From contig OZ022239.1 of the NCBI GenBank assembly GCA_963978895.1, positions 18,294,389 through 18,358,388 of the forward strand: a DNA stretch of 64,000 bases. Reading direction: 5' to 3'. Every line of letters begins with the position of its first letter. Position 1 is the first letter of the stretch. A program made the translations under genes and the position numbers. This document shows, piece after piece, positions 55,905 to 64,000 of the stretch. The notes below the pieces were generated by a model. It was not told the DNA's origin. It saw only the letters and a list, made by a program, of their open reading frames with translations, and did no database searches. Source of the DNA: Erpobdella octoculata. Taxonomy: Eukaryota; Annelida; Clitellata; Hirudinida; Erpobdellidae.

Positions 55905-56793
55905 TTATTGAAAATGGAGTTTTTGACTACTTCTGATATTGATAATCTGAGCGTCTCCGATCGGGATGCAAATTTAACGTGAGGCTTTATTTACAGTGGT
56001 CTAACTGAAATTCTTATTCATTATTTTAAAGAAATTGTACTACTGGACCTAGTGGACCTACCATACAAACTTTATATAACCAAACAAAAGAGATATAGGC
56101 ACACAGACAAAGGACACAGGGCGGGAAATAAAGAAATTGTTATTTTTAGGTGTTTTTGTTGCTTTTCTGTTTGTTTTTTTTTATTGTATGTTGAAATTGG
56201 AAATTATTTATGGATTTATATGTATGCTTTTTAATATATGTATATTAAATAGTATGTAACAAGCAATTTTCATAATAATCTTAGTTTTTTTTGCACATTT
56301 AGTCAAAAACGGCATAATACAGTAGTTTATTTGTATCCGTATATAATGTTGCGAGACAAATTTTAACTTATGTATATTTTGCAATTTTGCATTAGGTAGT
56401 TTTCATCTATAGATTGAGTTATTTTTATTTAAATGGATTTTAAGAGCTTATATATTGTATATTTTAGGGAAAAACGGCTCCATAAATCAGTTTATTTGTA
56501 TTTGTTTATATTTTTATTGATAATTATTAATGTTTGTATATCATGCAATAAGTAACAATAAAGAATTCAGCTTAAACTGTAGTTATTTCCATTTAATTGG
56601 ATTAAAAGAGCTGGCATATTCAATTATTTTACCGATTTTAAGGCCGATTTTGAAAATCGTCTGTAATTTTTTTATACGATGAGTTGGAAGAGTGGATTTT
56701 TAATAATTGTTGCTAACACATATACCTACAAAACAAAATATCTAACTGCTTTGCTTCCAATTATGTCAGCTTTTTTTTAATTCTCCTGGACTA
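55905..56793 (+). mobile_element. TE1 copy R: 3' fragment of TE1
   Basis: Nearly identical to 43758-44498, from ttgaaaatggagtttttgac to the TIR TTTTAATTCTCCTGGACTA (56775-56793). It has about 148 bp (around 56427-56580) absent from copy L. The 5' part, including most of the gene, is missing. Confidence 0.92.
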
Positions 56794-56922
56794 AAAATAC
56801 TGATTCGAGACTAACAAAGCTCAAAAGTTTATTAATACAACACAAACGACACTAATCGGACAGAGCTTCACCTCTCAAAAGCGCACGAAGAAGAGAACTC
56901 CAATTCCAAACGCAAAATTTCC

Positions 56923-56932
56923 TTATATAGCC
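56923..56932. other. TSD of retroposon C
   Basis: TTATATAGCC, repeated at 60178-60187. The single empty site is in copy L near 51660-51669. Confidence 0.9.
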
Positions 56933-57156
56933 TTTTTTTTTTTTTTTTTTTTTTTTTTATTATTGTTTAACGTCTTTATACATTGTATTTTTAGACGGAA
57001 CATAAAAAAAAAGAAAGAAAGAAAGAAATACAATAAAAATAAAAATACAATAAAAATAAAAATGTCCATTTGGAGAGGGAAAAAGAAAAATGTCAGAAAA
57101 TATATCTAAAAAATTCTTCATCTTCTTCTTCTTCCCTCTCTTTCTTTGGATGCACA

Positions 57157-58443
57157 TCATTGTTGCCATTCTCCAGCTGATTCCTCAATCCCGGAGCCAG
57201 GGAGAATGGCTGCTGCAGTCTTTGAAGTTGCAATTTCTTGGTTGTGGTGTTCGTCTTTTTGGTTGACCAACGTGGACAGCACCTGCAAAATCTGATCAAT
57301 CATGGTTAGGAATTTAGCAACCGTGTCTGCCTCTGGTGTTTTTCCTGTGGATTTCTTTTTCAGGGCGTCAGTCTTTTTGGCAATCCTAGTTATTTGTTTG
57401 TGAATTTCAGGTGTTTTGTCTTTGATCTCGGCCTCTGTAGTTTTTTTAAAACCGCTTTTCAGCGCCTCTGAGTATGTTTTCCTTGATGTGGCAATCTCGA
57501 TAGTTCTTTTGGCTTTCTGCCACTTGGGGCATTCTTCGCTTCCTGTCCTGTGGTCAGGAGACTGGCAGCTGGCACACATCTTTTTAGAAGGTTCTAGTTG
57601 TGGCGTTGAGCAGTTTTTTAGCTCATGCTCTCCGGCACACCTAGGGCAAGAGGTTTTGGCCTTACAATATTTAGCCACATGCCCGAATTGGTTACAGTTA
57701 AAACATCTAACTGGGTTAGGGAGGTACTCCTTGACCCGAAAGTTCAGAAAGGATATTTTAACATAGTTCGGGGGATTCTGATCCGGTTCGTAGGTAAGGA
57801 TGACCGCGGTGGTCTCCTGAAACCTTCCATCAATTTTTTTCTTTATCCGCACTGCTGCGGAACATCCAGAGTTTTTTGTTATGATATCTGATGAAATTTC
57901 CAGTGGAACACCGGTAATAATCATTTTTATCTTCTTAATTAGTGGTCGATTTAGTACTCTAACCTGGTATCCGGCGATTTCTTGTATGTTTTTCATTTTT
58001 TCATTTTCAGTTCTTGACACAAGGACTTGAATCTTTTTTCCCTTGCCGGTAATCACTGGCTTTCGGTTCAGGTATTTTGATAGGCTGCCTTCGATTTGGA
58101 AGGGATCTATCTTTGTCATATCCGTCAAGATTAAGAATTCGATCGGTTCATTGGGTTCTTCTGTCGTTGGTTGTTGTTGCTTGTTCTGTTGGCTGGGTCC
58201 TGTTTTGACTGATGAAACGCTCTTGAAGCTTGCCAGGATCTTTGCAGGGGTGAAGGTTTCAGCAATGATTTTCTCTATGTCTAACGGTAGTGTTCTGTTG
58301 GCGGCAGATGTCAGCGGTGTTTCTGCAGAACTGGTTTTCTTCTGGGGAGGAGTAGATTCCTCACTGTCGGAAGCTTGAGCCCATGCTTCTTCGATGATGT
58401 TTCTCGAAGGCTGGTTAAACTTTAACTTCTTTTTCGGCCCCAT
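57157..58443 (-). CDS. ORF1 protein of retroposon C
   Basis: 428 codons, intact. Starts MGPKKKLKFNQPSRNIIEEA, has the RRM-like part (MIITGVPLEISSDIITKNSG) and knuckles CFNCNQFGHVAKYC, CPRCAGEHELKNC and CASCQSPDHRTGSEEC. A paralogue of the B protein; both being open argues for recent activity or selection. Confidence 0.9.
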   Translation of the reverse strand: MGPKKKLKFNQPSRNIIEEAWAQASDSEESTPPQKKTSSAETPLTSAANRTLPLDIEKIIAETFTPAKILASFKSVSSVKTGPSQQNKQQQPTTEEPNEPIEFLILTDMTKIDPFQIEGSLSKYLNRKPVITGKGKKIQVLVSRTENEKMKNIQEIAGYQVRVLNRPLIKKIKMIITGVPLEISSDIITKNSGCSAAVRIKKKIDGRFQETTAVILTYEPDQNPPNYVKISFLNFRVKEYLPNPVRCFNCNQFGHVAKYCKAKTSCPRCAGEHELKNCSTPQLEPSKKMCASCQSPDHRTGSEECPKWQKAKRTIEIATSRKTYSEALKSGFKKTTEAEIKDKTPEIHKQITRIAKKTDALKKKSTGKTPEADTVAKFLTMIDQILQVLSTLVNQKDEHHNQEIATSKTAAAILPGSGIEESAGEWQQ

Positions 58444-58526
58444 GAGACCGGCGACACTTCACAACACGTGCAAGAGAGCGATAAAACAAGATTCGGAGAG
58501 CTGGCAACAACATCAACGCGAACGAG

Positions 58527-60154
58527 TTTTTTTTTTTTTTTTTTTTTTTTTTTATTATAGTTTAACGTCCTTATACATGGTATTTTTAGACGGGAAAAAA
58601 ATTATAAAAATAATAAAAATAATAATAAATAAATAAAATTAAAACAAATAAAAATAGAGATATTGTCCTTTTAAGAAAGGGAAAAGAAAAATGTTAGAAA
58701 ATATATCTAGAAAATTCTTTATATTCTTCTTTTCCCTTCTTTTCCTTTGTCATGTCATTTGCGCCATCTTCAGCCTGAAACCTTAATCCCGGGATCAGGG
58801 AAGATGACTTCTTTCGGAACACTTCTGGTCGGTTGATGAATGCTGGACTGCTTCGTAGAGGGAGTCAGGTCATCTTTATCGGTCTTCATTGGGGTGTTCC
58901 GAGGGGAAGGCATCAATCACACCCCTCCCAATGATTTCCTTTGGATTTCCATTCTTCCAATCTTTGAAGAGTCCAGGTCCTCATCGTGGCTTCATCCGGA
59001 TCATTTTTTCCTGTGTTGGAATGTTCAATTCAAGGTAGCTTCAAGGTTCAATTCAAGGTAGCTTGTTGAACTGCATCGTAGCGGGGGTCAGGTCGTCTTT
59101 ATCGGTCCTCATCGGTCCATTATAGGGCTGGCATAAATCACGTCCCTCCGATGATTTCCTTCCGATTTCCAGTCGTCCACGCTTTGAAGAGCTCGTGTGT
59201 ATTGGAACCTGTTGTAAAGTGACGTTGAGTTCTTTCGATCATGATTGTCATGTCATCCTCGGTTGTCATTGGAGAAGGAAGGGCTGAAACCTAATCCGCT
59301 GACTCCTTGGAATTCATTTCTCCCATGATTGATTGAACCCAGCGTCGTCGTTGAATGTTCGGTTGCATCGCGGCGGGAAGCAGGTTGTCTTCAGTCGTCC
59401 ATGGAGAAGGGTTGGGCACACAACCCCAATCCGCAGACCACCTTCGACTTCCAGTCTTCCTCACTTGATGAATCCTGAGTCGTCATAGGAGGAGGGGCTG
59501 GGCATGAATCAAGCTTCACTCCGGTGGCTACTTTCAGATTTTGGATCTTCAACGCTTTGAAGAATCTTCTCTGCGTTGAAGAGCCCATGTTGGTCTGACG
59601 TGATGATGGACTGCTTCTCTCCGGGCGACTGTACTTCTGTATCCGTCATTGGTAGGGGCATGGGTAGCGAAGCCAAGCCTCAGACCGTTGGTTGATTCCA
59701 GAATTCGCGCTTGAAGGGTCCATGACATCTTCGTGAACTACTGTTCTCCGTTGCACTGTGTTGTTTAGCTGCATCGCCGCGAGCATCGGGTAACTTTAGT
59801 CGTCATTGGAAAGGAGTGATAATCTTCCCCAGGCATCCTCAGTCTCCAAGAGTTACCTTGATTTTCGCGTAGAAGATCCTGGGTTGAAGGGCAAGCTCCA
59901 AACTTCTGAGTACCTTCGGAAACCTTCAGCAGCGCGACGAAACAACATAACAACTCTTTCGAAAACGAACCGTATTATAAAAGCACACAGATAAACATCT
60001 ACTAAAACAACTGGGAGCGACGATAATACGTCGACCAATGCGCCCTACTGCAATTGCAAAGGAACGCACGGCTTACGCACCATCGTCGCTCCCGCACGGC
60101 GAACGACCAACCGTCCTCTCACTCCGGTGAACTGCCGCCAACTCAGCTCTCGAA
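58527..60154 (-). mobile_element. Retroposon D: non-coding relative inside the 5' end of C
   Basis: Poly(T) 58527-58553 and the shared tail (attatagtttaacgtcctta). About 1.6 kb of GC-richer sequence follows, with no ORF beyond 75 codons. TSD CGCGAACGAG at 58517-58526 and 60155-60164. Repeated phrases (catcgtagcggg, gtcttcatcggtc, tcaatcacacccctcc) suggest internal duplication of an older coding or UTR region. It shares only its 3' end with A, B and C. Confidence 0.82.
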
Positions 60155-60187
60155 CGCGAACGAGAAAAAGGAAGGGGTTATATAGCC

Positions 60188-60742
60188 TAACATCCGTGTC
60201 AATTTCAATCCACAAAAACCACCAATCCGAATGCAGCCTTAATTCCACGTGACCGTTTGACTAACCCCACGTGACCGTTTGACTAGCCCCACGTGACCGT
60301 TTGACACACAAAAAGTTTAAAAAGGCAATATACATCAAAATCACCGCAACGAAGTAATAATATTAAACTAAACTCCTTTTCCAAACAGATAATTCGTTTT
60401 ATAATTTGCTATACTAAAAAGTTTTACATTAGCGACGATACAAATGGCTAGAAACGACACTTAGTCAAAAGGAATTATGATAATTACTTAAAGAGCCAAT
60501 CACAACGCAGAACGAAAGCGCTTACGTCAGCACTCAACAAATTTACAAGAAAGTGTGCTTAAAATATGTTACATATGTTTTTCTACTACCTGACGCTTTT
60601 CTCGTGTTAACTTCTTCTTTAATTTTAAGAAATTAAGTGGATCTGTATATTGCTAATTTATTTTTCTTTCGAATTATAATAATTTTATAATAGAGAAATA
60701 ATTAAAAACACAGAAAATAATTTCTGCCGCTATTCTCCATGA
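60188..60742. other. Element U, copy R right end with TIR
   Basis: Matches 51671-52692 with a deletion of about 520 bp after gttacat, then ends in cagaaaataatttctgccgc and tattctccatg (TIR). Non-coding. Confidence 0.75.
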
Positions 60743-60756
60743 TTACCTCGATTTCT

Positions 60757-61395
60757 TCGAAATTTCTGTGGGTTTATTGAATTTGAGTTCATATTATAAC
60801 TTAATAGACCTGTATCTTTTATTACCGATGTTTTTTTTTATTAAAGTGAATTTTATTTCCGAGTCTGCTAGCTTCACCCATACATTCACTCTACCTAATC
60901 CCATACTAAGCGAATCTGCCAGCTTAACTCCAGTATATTACAACAGACTTTTCTGTGGCACAGCTCCAGGAAGTTAGCAACGCTTCGGGCAACGATTTTC
61001 GGCAATTATTATTTGTCACTAGGAAAATGTAAAATGTAATTAGATATTTGAATTCTACGTTAAATTTGCTATAAGAATACATTTGTTTGAAGGGACGGAT
61101 AACTTTATTTTTTTTTGGATTAATTTGTTTCTGATTGGCTGTGTCGGTAACATATTTGTAAGGTCAAGTCGTGGAAGGCATTTTTCACAAAGTGTCAATG
61201 AATATTTTAAAATAATTTTTGCATTGTTCAATCAAGCTGATATTTCTCTACAAGAAAACATTTGTTCGAAGGGGCGGACAATTTTAGTTTATTTTTTATT
61301 CAATTAATTTGTGGCGATTTGGAGTGAAAATAGACATCGTTTCCCGCTTCGCTGCTAACCATAACTTCATTCACCTCTGTGGCACTGGTGATTGT
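60757..61395. other. hAT-Ac interior without clear exons
   Basis: AT-rich. Two short related stretches (ttgtttgaagggacggataa and ttgttcgaaggggcggacaa) hint at an internal duplication. The missing middle exons of the hAT-Ac transposase should be here; I could not recognise them. Confidence 0.4.
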
Positions 61396-61400
61396 GACAT

Positions 61401-61543
61401 ACAAAAATCGATGTGAGTGCTTAACCCACTGGTACCATCGCAAGATTTCCACTTCAGAATTGAGTTGCATTTTTCACATTTAACGAATGCCAGCGGCACG
61501 TTATCGTTACTACTCTGACTAGCTTGAATGACTTCCAAACAAC
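61401..61543 (-). pseudogene. hAT-Ac transposase, BED zinc finger
   Basis: Reads SVVWKSF, then after a 1-nt frame change NDNVPLAFVKCEKCNSILKW and GTSGLSTHIDFC. The C-x2-C...H-x4-C ligands of a BED finger are all present. This is the N-terminal part of the transposase whose C-terminus is at 39939-40999. Confidence 0.82.
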
Positions 61544-61706
61544 ACTCTTTCTTTTGTCACATTCGTATGTACTGACATCGTGTCAGTACACTGTTGGAGT
61601 TAACTAATTTTTGAATGTCAGCCTTTTCCATATTTAACTTGAAATTCGAACTACGATTTCGAAAATTAAACAAATAATGTAACCTACGACTTGAAAACTT
61701 TCGGTA

Positions 61707-61940
61707 CCGTAAAACGGGGTGACTTTGCCCGTGCGGGTGACTTTGGCCCAGCCTTTAAACGCATAAAAATATATTAAAAAAAAAATTTTTTTAAACTTTC
61801 GCTAGGTCACGCCATACATCACTACTATGCACACCTTTTTAGCATAATTGTTCATAGAAATATAATTTGTACTTTAAAATATAGGTTGATTTATTTTGGG
61901 CCAAAGTCACCCGCACGGGCAAAGTCACCCCGTTTTACGG
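61707..61940. mobile_element. 234-bp MITE with 43-bp TIRs and TA duplication
   Basis: CCGTAAAACGGGGTGACTTT... is exactly inverted at the right end (...CCCCGTTTTACGG). Flanked by TA at 61705-61706 and 61941-61942. TA target and size fit a Tc1/mariner-type MITE. Confidence 0.9.
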
Positions 61941-62084
61941 TAATTCATTATCAGCGATAAGCAACGGCGCATTGCCAAGATTAAAAAACGTTAGCAATGA
62001 TAATTATTACTTGATACATTTTCGGTAAAGTAAAAAAATAATTATTTTTTATAAAATAAAATTATTTTAATTTTGTGGTGATAC

Positions 62085-62261
62085 CGCAAAAACTCGTCCC
62101 CATCCCCGCGGTAGTCCCGCAACGTTTTTTTCCATCCCCGCGGTAACCCCGCAAAGTCGTCCCCAATACCGCGGTATCCCCATCTCATTCGTCCCCATTT
62201 CCGCGGAATTACCGCAAAATCCGCGGTATTCCCGCCGTCCCCACTACCGTGCACACCTCTA
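62085..62261. repeat. hAT-Ac right terminus
   Basis: Sub-terminal copies of ccccgcggtaaccccgcaa-type motifs, then the TIR gtgcacacctcta. This explains the short ORFs predicted here. Confidence 0.75.
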
Positions 62262-62813
62262 TTGTTGTACGAACGCTTGCTAGCTTCACTCAAGTTAATA
62301 AAGTTGATGGTTGAAGCAGTGCACACAGGATTAACATCTGACCGACTGCACCCCTCCTTTCCATCCACTCATAACAATCGCACTGGCTTCAAATGTCTTT
62401 TTGCATCAACATCATTTAGCTCCATGGTTGACAGCAACTTCATTTTTCACAAAACGCAAAACTTATGACAAGTTATCAATATTACTTTTATCACGAGTTT
62501 TGTCACATTTAAAACAAAATTGTTTAATATCAGATAATTTGAATTCTACTATCTTTATTTGAATCATAGATGACAATATGTGAATAATCTCATTCTGAAT
62601 TTTAGGTGAGGTGTATACTTTGCATTCTAAAAAAAGTTTGAAACCATGGATTTCAGTTTCTCATCTTTTTGCCAAGTGCAATCAAAGAGCTTAAACCATC
62701 AAAATGTACAATGCTTTCAATTTTTGTCATCGATTGCATCATTAAAACATTCATTGTCGCCTCGGAAACTCAGCCCATTAACAATCAAAAACTTTATAAT
62801 GTCACCAGTGGCG

Positions 62814-62890
62814 TAGCGAGGGTATCTGGCGCCGGGGGAAAGGTATAAAAAATGCGCCCCATCTTCCACTGTCATCCCAATTAGACGACC
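62814..62890 (+). repeat. One-ended hAT fragment (CAGTGGCGTAG family)
   Basis: cagtggcgtagcgagggtat, then tctggcgccggggg and tgcgcccc, matching 36643 onwards. The right end is missing. Confidence 0.6.
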
Positions 62891-62955
62891 AAATTCGAGG
62901 GAACCGAAGGTGCCCGAGCTATACCCACAGCTCGGTGAGCCCCCTCCCCAAGAAA

Positions 62956-63145
<190 letters not shown>

Positions 63146-63149
63146 GAGA

Positions 63150-63640
63150 TTATGTGTGTAAGTATGTAAGTTCTTTATGCATTGCTACACAATTCATCCG
63201 ATCGTAATGCAATTTTCACACACACACAAGCTTGAGAGGCAATGGGAAATTTTTGTGAAAAATATTGAAATCGGTCACAAAATGAGCGGAGCCGGAGAGG
63301 GAGAGTGAGCGGAAATGGGAACTGGAGAATAGACGAGAAAGCAAGCGGGAACGGAAAAGCAAACGAGAGCGAAAGAACGACCGGGATAGGGAAAGCGACC
63401 GGCAACGGGAGAGAAAGCGGGAGTGGGAAAGCGACCAAGAGCGAAAAAGCGAACGAGCGCGGAAAAGCGACCGGGAGTGGGAAAGCAGCCGGGAGCGGAA
63501 AAGCGACCAGTAGCGGAAAAGCAACCGGGAGCGGAAAAGCGACCGGGAGCGGAAAAGCGACCTTGAGCAGGAAAGCAAGCGGGGAAAGAAACGGGATCGA
63601 AAGAGAAATACGATAGAAAAACCCCGGGTACCCCGCTAAT
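63150..63640 (+). mobile_element. Complete-looking E element
   Basis: Box cattgctacacaattcatcc, then cacaaaatgagcggagccgg, the 18-bp array with gaccgggagcggaaaagc units (63350-63590), then accccgggtaccccgctaat. Same order as 15181-15676; the preceding TA run matches the others. Confidence 0.6.
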
Positions 63641-64000
63641 ACTGCCCAATATGAAAATATTGACTAATATGAAAATAGTTTTTGACACACTTCCTAGATA
63701 GACAATCCCCGGGCAACACTAAATTTACAAATAAGTAGGGTCAGTTGTATTTTGCATATAAAGTGTTAAGATAAAAAATAAATGTTTACAGTTTTTGGCA
63801 GCAGTCTCACATTTTCAAAACAAACTTTTTGCTTCTGAGAAGAGTGGACGAATCGAGAAAGCAGCGAAGTTTTTTTGTTTGGAGCTGACTTTACAGCAGT
63901 TGTAAACTTTAATGTTTGGTACTAACTTGGAAATTTGGTTTCTTGGAGTTAAAATATAGAGTATGTCATTAATTACATAATTTTATTATCTTCATTTTCT
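63641..64000. other. Non-coding DNA
   Basis: No gene or repeat recognised, apart from a short cccgggcaacac echo near 63705. Confidence 0.6.

Larger units (their letters stand above)
56933..60177 (-). mobile_element. Retroposon C: second ORF1-only element, interrupted by D
   Basis: Poly(T) 56933-56958, the shared 40-bp tail, ORF1 (58443-57157) and a 5' UTR that ends in 60165-60177 after removal of D. TSD TTATATAGCC. Same layout as B, about 75-80% similar at protein level by eye, no ORF2. Confidence 0.85.
41031..60742. mobile_element. Element U: TIR-bearing host of the nest, two partial copies
   Basis: The left end CATGGAGAATAGCGGCAGAA and following ATTATTTTC are exactly inverted at 60742. 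Similarity (aaatcga, ggtaa) extends about 12 bp further out, so the true ends may be 41013 and 60756. Copy L comprises 41031-41375, 44499-44613 and 51647-52692. Copy R comprises 56794-56932 and 60188-60742. L and R share ctgattcgagactaacaaag, then cacgtgaccgtttgac repeats and more, but R lacks about 520 bp present in L. No protein of its own is recognised. No target duplication was resolved. Confidence 0.7.
39697..62261 (-). mobile_element. hAT-Ac (BED-finger) transposon, split by about 19.7 kb of nested elements
   Basis: The left end TAGAGGTGTGCGCGGGGATG and the inverse of the right end TAGAGGTGTGCACGGTAGTG form TIRs. Flanks ATGTTGTA (39689-39696) and TTGTTGTA (62262-62269) agree in 7 of 8 bases. 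Sub-terminal regions on both sides are rich in ccccatccccgc motifs. The transposase is on the minus strand: BED finger near the right end, catalytic and dimerisation parts near the left end, with element U between them. Confidence 0.85.

Noticed and set aside
41031..60742. U as a Polinton/Maverick because of its span of about 20 kb and its TIRs
   Set aside because: The length comes from nested elements; no polymerase B, integrase, ATPase or capsid gene is present.
62042..62368. A 108-codon ORF on the minus strand
   Set aside because: It lies across the repetitive hAT-Ac sub-terminal region and its flank; no homology recognised.

Overview
The window is metazoan nuclear DNA. It is strongly AT-rich, has spliced genes with GT-AG introns, carries very long (TA)n microsatellites, and is crowded with animal-type transposable elements. 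I cannot prove the species. An AT-rich invertebrate, possibly a cnidarian of the Hydra type, would fit. There are no prokaryotic features and no rRNA, tRNA or CRISPR locus.

Region by region. 1-2773 is non-coding. 2774-10997 holds the only convincing host gene, a Cys-loop (nicotinic acetylcholine receptor-like) subunit in six visible exons, one of them a 45-bp micro-exon; the signal-peptide exon was not found. Its introns carry a hAT MITE with a perfect 8-bp target duplication, a second 8-bp-TSD MITE, a LINE fragment and a SINE tail. 11.1-13.5 kb has two tandem repeats. 13.9-17.7 kb is a cluster of short GC-rich elements (called E here) that carry an 18-bp minisatellite; two parts of it form a 3.2-kb imperfect palindrome. 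17.8-25 kb is decayed repeats, including a SINE and a foldback element with telomere-like ends. 25.0-26.1 kb is a P-element-type transposase relic. 26278-30771 is a young Ty1/copia element with 157-bp LTRs. 32696-38761 is a PIF/Harbinger element (transposase plus MADF/BESS protein) that contains a complete hAT element with an 8-bp TSD.

39697-62261 is a nest. A BED-finger hAT-Ac element has been split by a TIR-bearing element (called U), which exists here as two partial copies. Inside U lie a 3.1-kb DNA transposon with 19-bp TIRs and a decayed transposase of a family I cannot name (TE1), a 5'-truncated I/Jockey-superfamily LINE (A), two ORF1-only retroposons (B, C), a non-coding relative (D), and a Penelope-like element (PLE) with a hammerhead ribozyme. 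The two U copies are reciprocal empty sites for the LINE-type insertions, so those boundaries are seen directly.

Functionally, the host gene should make a membrane ion-channel subunit. Everything else is selfish DNA in various states of decay. The most notable features are the ORF1-only retroposons that share the LINE's 3' tail, the ribozyme with almost no stem III, the receptor that lacks canonical agonist-binding residues, and the Harbinger element with a MADF/BESS partner gene.
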